Assembly (NCBI RefSeq): GCF_040954645.1
Contig: NC_092803.1
Span: 65,741,427 to 65,805,426, forward strand
Source: Diabrotica undecimpunctata
Taxonomy: Eukaryota; Arthropoda; Insecta; Coleoptera; Chrysomelidae
Direction of reading: 5' to 3'
DNA: 64,000 bases
Of the stretch, positions 12,701 to 22,331 are shown piece after piece. Both the position numbers and the translations under genes were made by a program. The notes beneath the pieces are model-generated. The model was not told the DNA's origin and searched no databases. It saw nothing but the letters and a program-made list of their open reading frames with translations. Position 1 is the stretch's first letter, and each line of letters starts with the position of its first letter.

Positions 12701-15147
12701 TTTTAGGAAACCAATGAAATATGTAGCAAAACTGCGACCGAAACATCAATTACTGAGCTGCCTGCTTCTATTTATGATTTTGCACCTTCAGATGTATCCG
12801 TAAGATTATTAAAATGAAAAATAATAAATAAATTAATTACTCTGTTTTTTTTGGCTTTTAGGATAGTACTGAATACAATGATTCAGATAAAGACCCTGAG
12901 TTCGGAATGGATGAATCAACCAAAAGTAGCTCTTCTGAGAGCGATGCAGTTTCATGTTCATCAGAGGATGTTGCCTTAGAGGTGAACTAATAGATTAATT
13001 ACTTATTGATTCGTGTTAAATTACTAATATATTTAAATTTTTAGGACCCATTGAACAATGAAAATTTAAATTTAGAATCCGACACCGAAATCGAAAACCA
13101 GGATCCTGAAATTTCGGAAGATCATCCTATGAACCAAGCAAAGCGCATTCGTCTTAAGAACCATTGTTACTTTTGTGATACAATGGTTTTACAGTTTTCT
13201 CGCCATATCGAGAGAAACCATCCCGACGAAATTGAGGTCCAGCGCATATTGTCTAAACCAAAGAACAGTCGCGAAAGGAAAGAACTTTTAGCAAATTTGC
13301 GCAAAAAAGGCAATTTCATCATAAATTCTGAAGGCTGCAAAAGACCACAAAAGACATCGGTACTTTTGAATGAAGAAGATTATTTACCATGCACAAATTG
13401 TTATGGATTTTATTCAAAAAAACAATTGTGGAAACACAGAAAAGTTTGTGCAAAAAATCTTAACAGCAGTTCAAAGACTGCTCAGTCCGATGGTCAAAAC
13501 TTTTTGACCAAACAAACAAAAGTTGATGAGCGATTAAGAAATCAGGTTTTTCCGCGGATGCGACCAGATTCTGTTTCCCTTGTAGCCAAAAAGGATGAAC
13601 TGATATGTGCATTTGGCTCTCGCTACATATCGGTACATAGGGAAGCACATTTCGTTAATGTTGCATCAAGAAAAATGCGAGAGCTGGCAAAAATACTAAT
13701 TGAAATTAAAAAATTGAACAATAATGTTCGAAATTTGTTTCACTCTCTTCAACCAGCCAACTTTGACCTGTTTGTGCAAGCCACCAAAATTGTTGCAAAT
13801 TACGACGAAACGAACCAAGTATTCAAATCCCCAACTTTTGCCTTGAATATTGCTACGACCCTTAAACAATGCTGCGAAATAGCTATCGTATTTGTCCTCA
13901 AAAGAAAAGAATTTTATTCGACAATAGCAGCCGGTGAGGCGGAGGCAAATTTAAAGACACTAATAAAGCTGTTTGAATCTCATTGGAGATATGAAATAAG
14001 CAGTCAGGCCGCTAATGACTTAAGTATTAAGAAGTGGAATAAGATAACACTTGTTCCGTTATCGTCGGATTTAAATATTCTAAAAAAATATTTATTAGAA
14101 AAGGCAGTAGCCGCTATTTCAAAATTGCAATCAACTAATTTAAATGCAGAAGCATATACATCGTTGGTAGAAATAATATTTTGCCAAGTAATAATATTGA
14201 ATAGGCGAAGGCCTGGAGAGCTTGAAAGGATGCCGCTATTTTATTACAAATGCAGCGAAACAAATTGTAATGACCAAAAATATGAAGAGTTCGGCAATAT
14301 TTTAACAGCCAGCGAAAAAATTTTGGTTAAAAAATTTAAGCGAGTAGTTATAAGGGGAAAGCGTGGTAGAGGAGTACCTGTGTTGTTTAGCCCAGAAGTC
14401 CAAAATCATATAGATGTCATGTTAAAACACAGGTCCAATTTTATTTCCGACGATAATCCTTACCTTTTTGGAAGGCCGGGATACCAGACACCAATTTGTG
14501 GATATAAAACTCTGAGTAAAATAGTTTCAAGGAGCGGTGTCAAAAATCCCCGAGCTATCACTTCAACCAGGCTACGGAAGCATTTAGCCACGATTACTCA
14601 GCTGTTTAGCATGACAGAGAATGATTTGGAACAACTTTCGACGTTTATGGGCCACACAACGGAGGTACATAAAAAGTCGTATAGATTGCCCAACGATATT
14701 TACCAAACGGCAAAAATTACAAAGTTATTACTTTTAATGGAAAGTGGTAATGGTGCCCAATATAAGGGAAAGTCCATAGATGAGATTGAAGTAAATTTGA
14801 ATGAAAATTTATTAAATTCAAATTCCGAGGATTCAGATATGGATATAAATGACCGGGTTCCTGTTACAATTGATAATTCTCTTCCATCAACCAGTACCCA
14901 AAGTTTTGTATCTTCCGTTCCCGTATCCGAACATAAGGCAAAGAAATCAAGGACACTAGTTCCTTGGACAATGGAACAAAAAAAACTTGTAACTGAATTT
15001 TTTAAAGACCATATTACAACTAAGAGACCTCCAAAGAAAAGAGAATGTGAGCAGTTAATACAAGAAAATAAAAAAGTTTTAAGTAACAAGTCGTGGCTTA
15101 AGATAAAAGTGTATATCCAAAATATATATTCAAAAAAACCGAACTAA
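3707..15147 (+). CDS. Five-exon zinc-finger protein with a tyrosine recombinase (phage-integrase-like) catalytic domain
   Basis: Coding exons are 3707-3746, 12522-12652, 12707-12799, 12862-12981 and 13045-15147. Every intron has GT...AG ends (GTAAGT after exon 1), phases are compatible, and the joined frame is 828 codons. The order is a basic N-terminus (MNSSRAQKMLELA), an acidic Ser/Asp/Glu-rich region, a C2H2 finger (C169, C172, H182, H187), a C2HC finger (C244, C247, H259, C263), the recombinase domain, an acidic linker and a C-terminal Myb/SANT-like segment starting near W769. The catalytic set is R517, K567, R639, H665 and Y674; His to Tyr spacing (9) matches classical tyrosine recombinases. 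The box II first histidine is replaced by threonine (T636). Proteins of this layout occur as uncharacterised repeated genes in insects and fish. The gene may be an element's recombinase or a domesticated one. Family relation to Crypton is uncertain. Confidence 0.8.
3748..4755. other. Start of intron 1, no gene seen
   Basis: AT-rich intron sequence. A motif at 3964 (TTAAGTCCCGTACACCC) resembles the end of the MITE at 4756, so it may be the end of a related element, but I found no matching second end. Confidence 0.4.
4756..4927. mobile_element. MITE copy 1
   Basis: A 172-bp element whose ends are inverted repeats of the type TTA(A)GTC..GACACACGATGAG. An internal palindrome (CGCTATCTTTTT ... 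AAAAAGATAGCG) forms a long hairpin. A TTAA-like end suggests a piggyBac- or Harbinger-type mobiliser, but this is not settled. The right half (from 4835) is part of the large direct duplication. Confidence 0.6.
4835..6812. repeat. Direct duplication, copy 1 (1,978 bp)
   Basis: Matches 10403-12380 at a constant offset of 5,568 bp; I found no difference in the parts compared. It begins in the loop of the MITE hairpin (at TAACGCC) and ends at GGTAAATTTTAG. It holds no recognisable gene; an 83-codon frame in it (5242-5493, minus) has no recognisable features and is only repeated because the DNA is. Confidence 0.95.
8963..9935 (-). mobile_element. Truncated IS630/Tc1/mariner-like element
   Basis: A terminus of the TATACAAGGTGGTTCAG type at 8963 resembles the ACAGGGTG ends of a common insect DDE element. 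The other end is missing. It carries the C-terminal part of a transposase on the minus strand and lies inside the 3.6-kb TIR transposon. Confidence 0.55.
9522..9905 (-). pseudogene. C-terminal part of a DDE_3 transposase (IS630/Tc1/mariner superfamily)
   Basis: The 127-codon frame holds the second half of the catalytic domain: FMHDGDTPHYTR (second Asp region) and the hallmark HWPARSCDLNPMDFTVWSYL, which contains the third acidic position. The N-terminal DNA-binding domain and the first catalytic Asp are absent, so this copy cannot encode an active transposase. The last codons run into IQQNGGHFEQLL, close to the usual C-terminus of this family. The family is widespread in insects. Confidence 0.8.
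10403..12380. repeat. Direct duplication, copy 2 (1,978 bp)
   Basis: Second copy of 4835-6812. It follows the right end of the 3.6-kb transposon after three bases (GTT) and ends at GGTAAATTTTAG, where it passes into unique intron sequence about 140 bp before exon 2. Confidence 0.95.
12522..12981 (+). CDS. Exons 2-4 of the tyrosine recombinase gene
   Basis: Three short exons, 12522-12652, 12707-12799 and 12862-12981, separated by introns of 54 and 62 bp with GT...AG ends. They encode an acidic, serine-rich stretch (for example SSSSESDAVSCSSED) without a recognisable fold. For exon 2 the acceptor AG at 12520-12521 is preferred over the AG four bases earlier, because only it avoids an early stop codon. 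Confidence 0.75.
13045..15147 (+). CDS. Exon 5, zinc fingers and recombinase domain
   Basis: This 2,103-bp terminal exon starts after TTTTTAG and ends at TAA 15145-15147. It carries both zinc fingers, the full catalytic domain and the C-terminal DNA-binding-like segment. Catalytic motifs in order: RRRPGEL (Arg I), RGKRGRGVPV (Lys beta-hairpin), TRLRKHLAT (Arg II) and MGHTTEVHKKSYRLP (His and the nucleophilic Tyr). No stop or frameshift interrupts it. Its base composition is clearly less AT-rich than the surrounding DNA, as expected for a sequence held by selection. Confidence 0.85.
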   Translation, partial: DPLNNENLNLESDTEIENQDPEISEDHPMNQAKRIRLKNHCYFCDTMVLQFSRHIERNHPDEIEVQRILSKPKNSRERKELLANLRKKGNFIINSEGCKRPQKTSVLLNEEDYLPCTNCYGFYSKKQLWKHRKVCAKNLNSSSKTAQSDGQNFLTKQTKVDERLRNQVFPRMRPDSVSLVAKKDELICAFGSRYISVHREAHFVNVASRKMRELAKILIEIKKLNNNVRNLFHSLQPANFDLFVQATKIVANYDETNQVFKSPTFALNIATTLKQCCEIAIVFVLKRKEFYSTIAAGEAEANLKTLIKLFESHWRYEISSQAANDLSIKKWNKITLVPLSSDLNILKKYLLEKAVAAISKLQSTNLNAEAYTSLVEIIFCQVIILNRRRPGELERMPLFYYKCSETNCNDQKYEEFGNILTASEKILVKKFKRVVIRGKRGRGVPVLFSPEVQNHIDVMLKHRSNFISDDNPYLFGRPGYQTPICGYKTLSKIVSRSGVKNPRAITSTRLRKHLATITQLFSMTENDLEQLSTFMGHTTEVHKKSYRLPNDIYQTAKITKLLLLMESGNGAQYKGKSIDEIEVNLNENLLNSNSEDSDMDINDRVPVTIDNSLPSTSTQSFVSSVPVSEHKAKKSRTLVPWTMEQKKLVTEFFKDHITTKRPPKKRECEQLIQENKKVLSNKSWLKIKVYIQNIYSKKPN

Positions 15148-16021
15148 ATAACTTGTAATTAAATTAACATTAATAGTATTGTAATTTTGTATCCATTTAA
15201 TATTAAATAATATAACCTGATCACAAAGTATTACCTAATTCTTGTTTTAATACCATACACTGAACGTCAATGAAAAATATTTTATTAATTTAATAGTTTA
15301 AAGTTTTTACAAAATTTTCTTATAAATTTTACATCTTATTTAAATAATATCTGCAGTAATAATAATTATATAATTAGATAAAGTTCATGGGGCGTGTTTT
15401 CAATACTATTTACACGGAAATATTCAAATAAAGGGTTTGCTTACTACTAATTTATTAGAAACTTTTTTTATCGAGTATATTATTGTTTTAAAATAGATAG
15501 GCAAAGAAATACAAAAGTAATAAAAACATTTAAACGGCAATACCACGTATTTCATTTCTAAACTCCTTACAATAACAGCAATGAGAGGAAATTGTATTTA
15601 TTTTCTACATAAAAGTAATATTCGAATTAATTTTATTTTAATCTTACGAAACCCTCAAATTGATTTAAAAAAAATATTTCCCAGAAAAACAAAATAACAG
15701 AAATGGTACCCATTCCTCAAGCAATAAAAACTGGGCGGAACGGGAAGGTAACTTGTTTCTTTGAATGATGACCTGTTGTGTTGTAAACTAAATCGTTTGC
15801 ACATGTTAAATAAAATATAATACAAACATTAAACATAAAAATAAACATGCACAAGCAAATTGCATAATGTATAGAAATGACACACACCTATTACGAATGT
15901 GGTTAAATATGTTATGTATTTTAATTTAAATTTAGCTATATTTAAAAAATATAATCAACAGAATATGCAAATGAAGAATTTTTGGTAATTTGGGTAATAA
16001 AATAAAAATATTATATAAATG
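15148..16021. other. Downstream of the recombinase gene, no gene seen
   Basis: AT-rich 3' flank. Several AATAAA-like words occur soon after the stop (for example AAATAATATAA near 15204), any of which could serve polyadenylation. I see no further coding sequence. Confidence 0.4.
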
Positions 16022-16258
16022 TTTATTTTATAGCAAGCTTATTAGACAAACGTAAACAAAAACTATATAAATTAAAAGAATGCTATTATGTCCCGGGACA
16101 CACGATGAGAATTTTGTCAGAATAGAAAAATTACCAATGCGCCGCTATCTTTTTTTAAGCCATCTCACACTGGCATTAGAAAAAGATAGCGCGCTTTATA
16201 CCTACTAGGAAATCCCAAAAAGATCGCAACAATTCTCATCGTGTGTCACCCGACTTAA
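16022..16258. repeat. Inverted copy of the MITE region (MITE copy 2 plus 63 bp of flank)
   Basis: The MITE at 16086-16258 is the reverse complement of 4756-4927 with a few changes, and its ends are more regular (TTAAGTC ... GACATAA). The 63 bp next to it (16022-16085) also match, inverted, the 63 bp beside copy 1 (4928-4990), so the repeat is longer than the MITE itself. Confidence 0.75.
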
Positions 16259-17049
16259 GTAATCACTTACTATTCTTAAATAATTAATTTTATGAGTAAA
16301 GAAAATACAAACTGAAATAATAAATATTAGCAAATCTAAAATTATATGTAAAATTCTTTTACTGAAATTCGAAACATTATATGTATTACAGCATTTTGCA
16401 TTCCATATTTTAACATAAATGTTCCTTGTAAAATGCCGTGTGATAAAAACGTTTTTGCATTAATTGAAATCGTTTAAAACCCAAATAATATGTAACTTAT
16501 TAAATGCTTTTTACGCTATGTTATGAACGCTTTTATTATAAAAGATAAATGTTTAATGTAACTTTTCAAATTAATTTAGGTATAAATACAAAGTTAAGTG
16601 ACTCGTGGTGCTATTTAGGAACATAGTTTATTAATCTTTAAGAAATTAGAGGGTATCAAGGGAATGAAAAAAGAGAAGTGACAAAAGTAATACGTATTAT
16701 ATTATATACCCAAGTAAATATAACACATAATTGAAATATAAATTAAGTAAATAACTTCTCGGTATGACACAGAATTGAGGTTGCGGCTAGTCGCAAAGTA
16801 AAATGTTGGGATATCCATTCATACCCGTGCCACAATAGTATACTTTCAACTCGCAAATCAAAAGGACGCCGACAACAAGAGATTCATTTTTAATACCATA
16901 AGAAAAACAATAAATAAACTATAACGATAAAACAATTCAATAGGCAAAAAATATCGCAAATTGATAATAGGATAAAATATATTATGTAGATAAAGAAACA
17001 ATAATATTAAATAATTAGAAATTATAATAATTCATAGAAACACAAAAAA
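16259..17049. other. No gene seen
   Basis: AT-rich sequence between the inverted MITE and the ephrin copy. Nothing recognisable. Confidence 0.4.
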
Positions 17050-17631
17050 TTATTCAATAAATATAAATATGAATCTTAAAATTTTTATAAATATATTTTG
17101 AATAAATACTGGTGTGTAGATGGAGGTCGCCAAAGGCTTCTGGTGACCTTCCACTTTAAACATTATTTTCATTTTACACTGGTCCCCAATTCTTCTGTTT
17201 TAATTATAATTATATGGTGTGGAAATGAAAAAATATTCGTGGCCAGGTTTGAATTCCATGCCATTTGGCAATGGCGAGAATGGTCGGAATGTAATTGTAT
17301 AATACGTCTTCTGGTATGGTTTATCGCATAAAGCTATTATACGAGGATTTGGTCTTATGATCCGGCATGTTTGATATTCGAATTTTGAAACACTATATAT
17401 TATATAATTTTCCATTCGCTTTTTATTCGTTCCGTTATTCGGTCAATTATAAAATGGACAAAATATATTCAATTGATCATATCCCACTTGATTCACTTCG
17501 ATGAAAAATTTATTTTTTTGAAAAATGTTATTAGAAATATTCCAATATATATCATATGTAGAGCCACCGGAAATGGTGGAAACAGCATCAACAAATTGCA
17601 ATAAAAAAAGTACGAAACGTAATGACAACAT
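17050..17631 (-). pseudogene. Ephrin: Intronless ephrin-like copy with two in-frame stops
   Basis: Reading on the minus strand from ATG at 17631, the frame encodes a signal peptide (MLSLRFVLFLLQFVDA) and then an ephrin receptor-binding domain: YDIYWNISN, NIFCPFY, YIIYSVSKFEYQTCRI, NPRIIALCDKPY, YTITFRPFSPLPNGMEFKPG and YFFIST, then RRIGDQCKMKIMFKV. The four ephrin cysteines are all present. The frame stays the same for 193 codons but is broken by TGA at 17443-17445 and TAA at 17200-17202. It ends in a hydrophobic tail before TAA at 17050-17052. Neither stop lies in a possible GT-AG intron. Ephrins are membrane-anchored ligands of Eph receptors in axon guidance. Absence of introns suggests a retrocopy; no poly(A) or target duplication is obvious. 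It lies inside the candidate 16-kb unit. Confidence 0.8.
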
Positions 17632-17857
17632 CTTAATCAACCGTTTGTCTGCGAGTTGAAACAAGACTAAAAAATATCATAAAGCATACAATAAACAAAG
17701 CTCACGTGAATTTGTTTGTCTTATTGGTTGTTGAAGATATGATGTGCGCAGTGCTGATTGTTCCAACACGTGCTGCATATAATAATTTTATTCTAATAAA
17801 ATATAAATATGTCAAAATATTGCTCAACTTTTACAATATTTCACTTATCCTAATATA

Positions 17858-18642
17858 CCTGGGGTGCTCGACAAGGATCCAAGCTAATAAATATGAATAA
17901 ATTATAGCATTCATAAAACGGAGAACTACTCAATATTAGAGTATGTATTGGAAGTTGTTGAAATTTTCAAAATCACAACGAAGTTTTAAGCTCAATAAAA
18001 CTTTAGTTATTATTTTGTACAATTTTGAAAACTTAATAACCGAAATCACAATTGTAGTTCCTAACTAAAAATTACAAATTTACATAATATTACTTATTAG
18101 ACCGTCAAAAGTAGTAAAAAAAGTTAGCCGGCCCGAATACGCATTTTTCTATTTGTATATTTTAAATACAACCACGTTTTAATTCGTACACATTTAATTT
18201 CATTCCAATGTTTAATATATAGATATATAAAATGAAATACATTATTGAGCATGTAAATATAAATATGTCAACTTTTGAAAACTTTAAAATAAATAGCATC
18301 TTATTCAATTGAATTTTAAATATAAAAATCGTACAAAGCTCAAAAATTTCTATATAAATTATGCGTAATTTTAAATAAAGGGTTTTTAAGTCGTTTATTA
18401 TTAACGTTAATATAAAACATTAAGAAATTAATCTGTAAATGTATCTTAAAGAAAAAAACGCTAAATTTTTATGTGTTATTTTTTTACATTTAAAATTGGT
18501 AACCTGTGTTTGAAATTAAAATGTAATACATTGTTAAACTAAATTTTAAAAAGGCATGCTATATACGAACATAAGGTCATCAATACATTACGTCTTGAAG
18601 TAGGTACTATACTTAGTTTGGACCCTTGTCGATCACCCCAGG
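17858..18642. mobile_element. 785-bp MITE with CCTGGGGTG inverted ends
   Basis: The left end CCTGGGGTGCTCGACAAGG and the complement of the right end CCTGGGGTGATCGACAAGG match over 28 bp with three differences. TATA lies on both outer sides, fitting a TA or TATA target duplication and a Tc1/mariner-type mobiliser. The interior has no coding frame. Confidence 0.7.
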
Positions 18643-19373
18643 TATATAGAACTTTATCCTAAATTTATTTCCAAAGAATTAATTCGGTTGTTTTAAATTG
18701 CGTTGTTGGTATTTAAATTAATTAACTTATAAATTAGAAATAGTAATTAGGCAATTAATAAATTTATAATGATAATTAAAATAGAAGTATAGAGTAAACC
18801 AATCAAATGAAAAAATTATTGAAATTACAAAATTACAAATTGTAAAAATATTAATTTAAATTAAATGAGGAAGTTAAAGTTTATAATTCCTATTTAAAAT
18901 AAAGATAAAGAAATTTATTAATAAAAAAATTGTCAATTATAATAAATTTAAATTAACTACATTTGAATAATAACTAAAAATAAACATAACATATAAATAA
19001 GATACCAAAGAGTCCAATGAAATCAATATCAAAATTAATGCAACATAAGCAAATCGTGGCAACACAGCGGGTGTAATATGTATTGTAATGTAGCTAAAAA
19101 ATATACATTGTGGGTGCCACATAGCCCTGAAAATGAGTAAAGTATACATCGGGTACCTAATGAATACGAGTATAAAAGGGGTCCAAAAGAATGGCGAAAT
19201 ATATAAAGAGAGTATAATTGTATTTCTAACAAATTCATAATTTTACATGTAACAGTATGATCTATCGTAAATTCTAATGTAATATACACAGGTACATATG
19301 CAAATAATCAATTCCTTTCGGTGGGTGCCAAATCTATACGTATATGTAGAGGTGCCATACAGATAGTCAGATG

Positions 19374-19376
<3 letters not shown>
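18643..19376. other. Right end of the 16-kb block, no gene seen
   Basis: AT-rich sequence with three GGGTGCC-type motifs (near 19111, 19324 and 19350) close to the right inverted end. Minus-strand frames here lack recognisable features. Confidence 0.4.

Positions 19377-19440
<64 letters not shown>
19377..19440. repeat. (AT)n microsatellite, right border of the 16-kb block
   Basis: About 31 AT units, with the inverted end of the 16-kb block on the left and a minus-strand gypsy LTR end on the right. Confidence 0.95.
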
Positions 19441-19441
<1 letters not shown>

Positions 19442-19444
<3 letters not shown>

Positions 19445-20435
19445 GATAATTAAAGTCTTGGTGCGCCAAGCAATAATTAGCTAATTAATTTTTTTGATTA
19501 ATTAAAATTATTTAAATGATATGATTATGACTCTATCACAATTTTTAATTCTTTTATCTCAGGGTTAAATTCGTGCTTCAATATCTATGCTATTACATGT
19601 GAAAGGTAAGGTCCAGAGAATACCGGAATAATAAAAAACACATATGATCTAACACTATATATTGAAATAAAAATAATGAAATAATTCACACTCAAAAATT
19701 TTCAATAAACAAATCTCATATAAGGATTCTCAAAATTTTGTTCTCCGTACGTGAACAATCAAAATTAATGGTACAAACAATATTAATTGAAAACTCAAAA
19801 TCCCAAACTATTCTAACTCTCCTAATCAAAATATTTATATCCTTTCTAAATTACGTGTAAAAATTGTGTTATCAATAAAAGAAAAAAACTGCAGAAAACA
19901 AAAATATCTCTCTCTGATGATGAGTGGTCCAAATCCTTGTTCCTTGTAGAATGTATTATCTCCTCTCAACCGCTCCCTATGTAATCAGCAATCTTACAAC
20001 AGATTGTTGCAAGTATATCGTCCTTAATGATCTCCTTCAAAAGCAACAATCATTCAAATTATGATAGCCTTTCTCCTCTCGATAAACTGAATCTCTCGTT
20101 GGCCCGAGTGAAAAATGACTCTTGGAATATCTTCTCTTTACGATAAACTGAATCTCTCGTTGGCCTGAACAGTGACTCTTGGAATATAAGTAGGAAAATA
20201 TGACTTACAATATTTTGCTGCTTCAGCTTCTGTCAGATACACTAACTCCACAAAAACTCACTAACATTCAACACTACTGCTTGCTACATCTCGGGAACAG
20301 CCAGAGAACAATCACTGTTCGTCTTACAGACTTGGAAACCAACTGATTATCCTTTCTCTCTCCTCAATCTCGCTAAACTTTTTCCTACATACTTATCCCA
20401 CCTTTTTCAATCTCCGCCAATCAAAACTCGTCACA
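19442..20435 (-). mobile_element. Gypsy LTR, minus strand
   Basis: On the minus strand it starts TGTGACGAGTTTTG directly after a polypurine tract (AAAAAATGGGGGAAT, 20436-20450) and ends TTATCACA at an (AT)n tract, giving a 994-bp LTR with TG...CA ends. Inside, near 20085-20175, a stretch of about 60 bp (GATAAACTGAATCTCTCGTTGGCC) occurs twice. The sequence differs from the LTR at 1840, so it is another family. Confidence 0.65.
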
Positions 20436-20450
20436 ATTCCCCCATTTTTT

Positions 20451-20842
20451 CATTTCGATAACAAACAAATTTTTACCTATAATTATAAAATTTCCTAAAA
20501 CTTATTTACAAATAATATTTTCTATAATTCTTAAAAACTAACAAAAACCTCTTTCTAAAATCTCTTCTATTTGTCACTAATCACTGCATTAATGTATTTT
20601 GAAAAACCCCGTTCAATTGTCTTTTGATTTCACTTAAAATTATGCGGGTCACTCAAGTATAACAAAGAAATAATTTATGCAAAGCTTACATTTTGTTTAG
20701 TACAGATAATCCAAGAATTCGATAACTTTCCTTCTTCGAAATGTTTGTTGGATATTATCCTACTTATCTGAATTATTTTAATGTTTTTGAACTTTGAAAT
20801 ATTTTTAAACAAACCAATATTTTTCTCGATTTTACATATCAT

Positions 20843-20846
<4 letters not shown>
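20451..20846 (-). other. Possible internal remnant of the minus-strand gypsy element
   Basis: Lies upstream of the polypurine tract in element orientation, so it should be the 3' internal part of that element. It has no coding frame. It ends at another (AT)n tract, preceded by ATCATAACA, the same word that ends the LTR at 3258. Confidence 0.35.

Positions 20847-20919
<73 letters not shown>
20847..20919. repeat. (AT)n microsatellite
   Basis: About 36 AT units. Confidence 0.95.
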
Positions 20920-20923
<4 letters not shown>

Positions 20924-20944
20924 CAGATTATGTTTGAATAAGGA

Positions 20945-21075
20945 GTACTAATGATGAATTATACAAATTATACCGAGAATCCAAAATTAGAAAGACCTGT
21001 TAGAACGCAAAGGATAAGATGGATAGGTCATAAAAGTAGATGCACAGACGCCAAGATTAAAAAAAGCTTTATAAA
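20945..21075 (+). pseudogene. LINE reverse transcriptase C-terminal fragment
   Basis: Reads NDELYKLYRESKI and, after a frameshift, RPVRTQRIRWIGH, the C-terminal signature of an insect LINE polyprotein in which a short basic block precedes RWIGH. A stop and a frameshift break it, and both ends are missing. Confidence 0.6.
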
Positions 21076-22331
21076 GAAGAAGAGAAATTGTACAACAAGC
21101 ATTGGGCCAGCAGGCCTGTTACGCTAAATAATATACATTTATTTTATCTCATATTTTCGAATGTTCTAAAACAGCGACAGACGTAATGATCAACATTTGA
21201 AAATTTTACAAATGAATTATATCTGATCGAGTTCAACGTTAATCCTAATATAATCCTACCCCAAATTCTGAATCCAAACGACTTACATTTTCATTTACAT
21301 CAAATATCCTCATTAATAAATAAAATTAAATCGTTTCCGCGTCAACGAGAAAGCTTTTTCGAAAATACCTTCATTATACCCATAAAAATCCACCACATTT
21401 ACAATTCGGTATCATCGTTAGAGACTTAGATCCAATTAAACTTTCTAATGTGCGATATACACCAAACAGGAGACAGAAGAACAAACAAAATGGCCATAAT
21501 CGACCTTATCTGACCCGAAATTAGAGATGGGAAGCTTTGTTATCGTTCGGTTCCTGGATTTTTGAACGGAAAACAAAAATTAGTTCGGTCCTTCCTAGTA
21601 TGTCTTTAATTTTTTTATAATTCCTTGTTTGCTTTCATGCGTGTTCACTACTTGTTTACACATTCCTTTTATTTTCGTCATTTTATGCCTCGTCCTGTTA
21701 TTTGGCAATTTCGAGTCATTCTAAGAATGTGTCCAGATTAATTTACCTCTCGTATCATATTCAATTCAGTGCCAACAAGTTTGCCTCTGCATGATACCCA
21801 TTTTCTTGTGTTAGTTCTTCCGATTTTACTATTGTAATATCTTTTATCTTAATTATAACTAGTTCTATTTTCAGATATTCCAGACCTCTACACTCAATTT
21901 TGTAAAAAAATCCTCACCGGTGTTTATATTTATTTACCATGAATCGAATCCTATCCACCCACCTCTACTTTTAATCTCTTTCTATATTAACGTCCTTCAT
22001 TCGCGACCCTAAAGTCCTGGAACTCCGTAACTCCCTTCTTCAAGATCGTGGACGAGATCATCTGAGGGGAGTTACAATCAGGGTACAAACAATTAAAACA
22101 CGCGTTCAAGAGATCCCTGCTAAGCCGAGGACTCACATTGATGATGATTTTGTTTCTTGAATTAATCCAAATGAGAAAAACTTTTCTCTAGGGAGACGTA
22201 ATATAAATATCGTTATTTTTTATTCATAAGAAAATGTAGAAGGCTATGTTTATGTGAACATAATCAGAGATTGGTTACTACAAACATAAATGAAAAAAAT
22301 GGAGATTTACATATTTGCACCATATTTTTGG
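21076..22331. other. No gene seen
   Basis: Intergenic sequence. Near 22140 the words GATGATGATTTTG after a short frame resemble a LINE 3' tail, but the coding part could not be recognised. Confidence 0.35.

Larger units (their letters stand above)
3323..19376. mobile_element. Candidate 16-kb mobile unit with inverted ends, carrying a tyrosine recombinase gene
   Basis: Both borders abut (AT)n tracts. Reading inward, the left end begins CTGACTATCCATATGGCACC and the right end, on the other strand, begins CTGACTATCTGTATGGCACC, 18 of 20 identical. A second shared block (CACCCACC) lies about 30 bp further in. The motif GGGTGCC (or its complement) recurs several times within about 400 bp of each end: near 3340, 3400, 3472 and 3598 on the left, and near 19111, 19324 and 19350 on the right. 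The tyrosine recombinase gene starts about 380 bp from the left end and reads inward, as a self-mobilising gene would. The inverted ends are seen directly; that the block moves as a unit is inference. The (AT)n tracts may be the target or part of the element. Confidence 0.4.

Noticed and set aside
14700..15089. 129-codon minus frame
   Set aside because: It is antisense to the last exon of the recombinase gene, whose plus-strand motifs are clear.
17443..17445. TGA as a selenocysteine or read-through codon in the ephrin copy
   Set aside because: Ephrins have no selenocysteine there, and a second stop (TAA) follows; nonsense mutation is simpler.
17200..17664. Spliced reading that would remove the two stops of the ephrin copy
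   Set aside because: No GT donor and AG acceptor pair flanks either stop; the frame is continuous on both sides.
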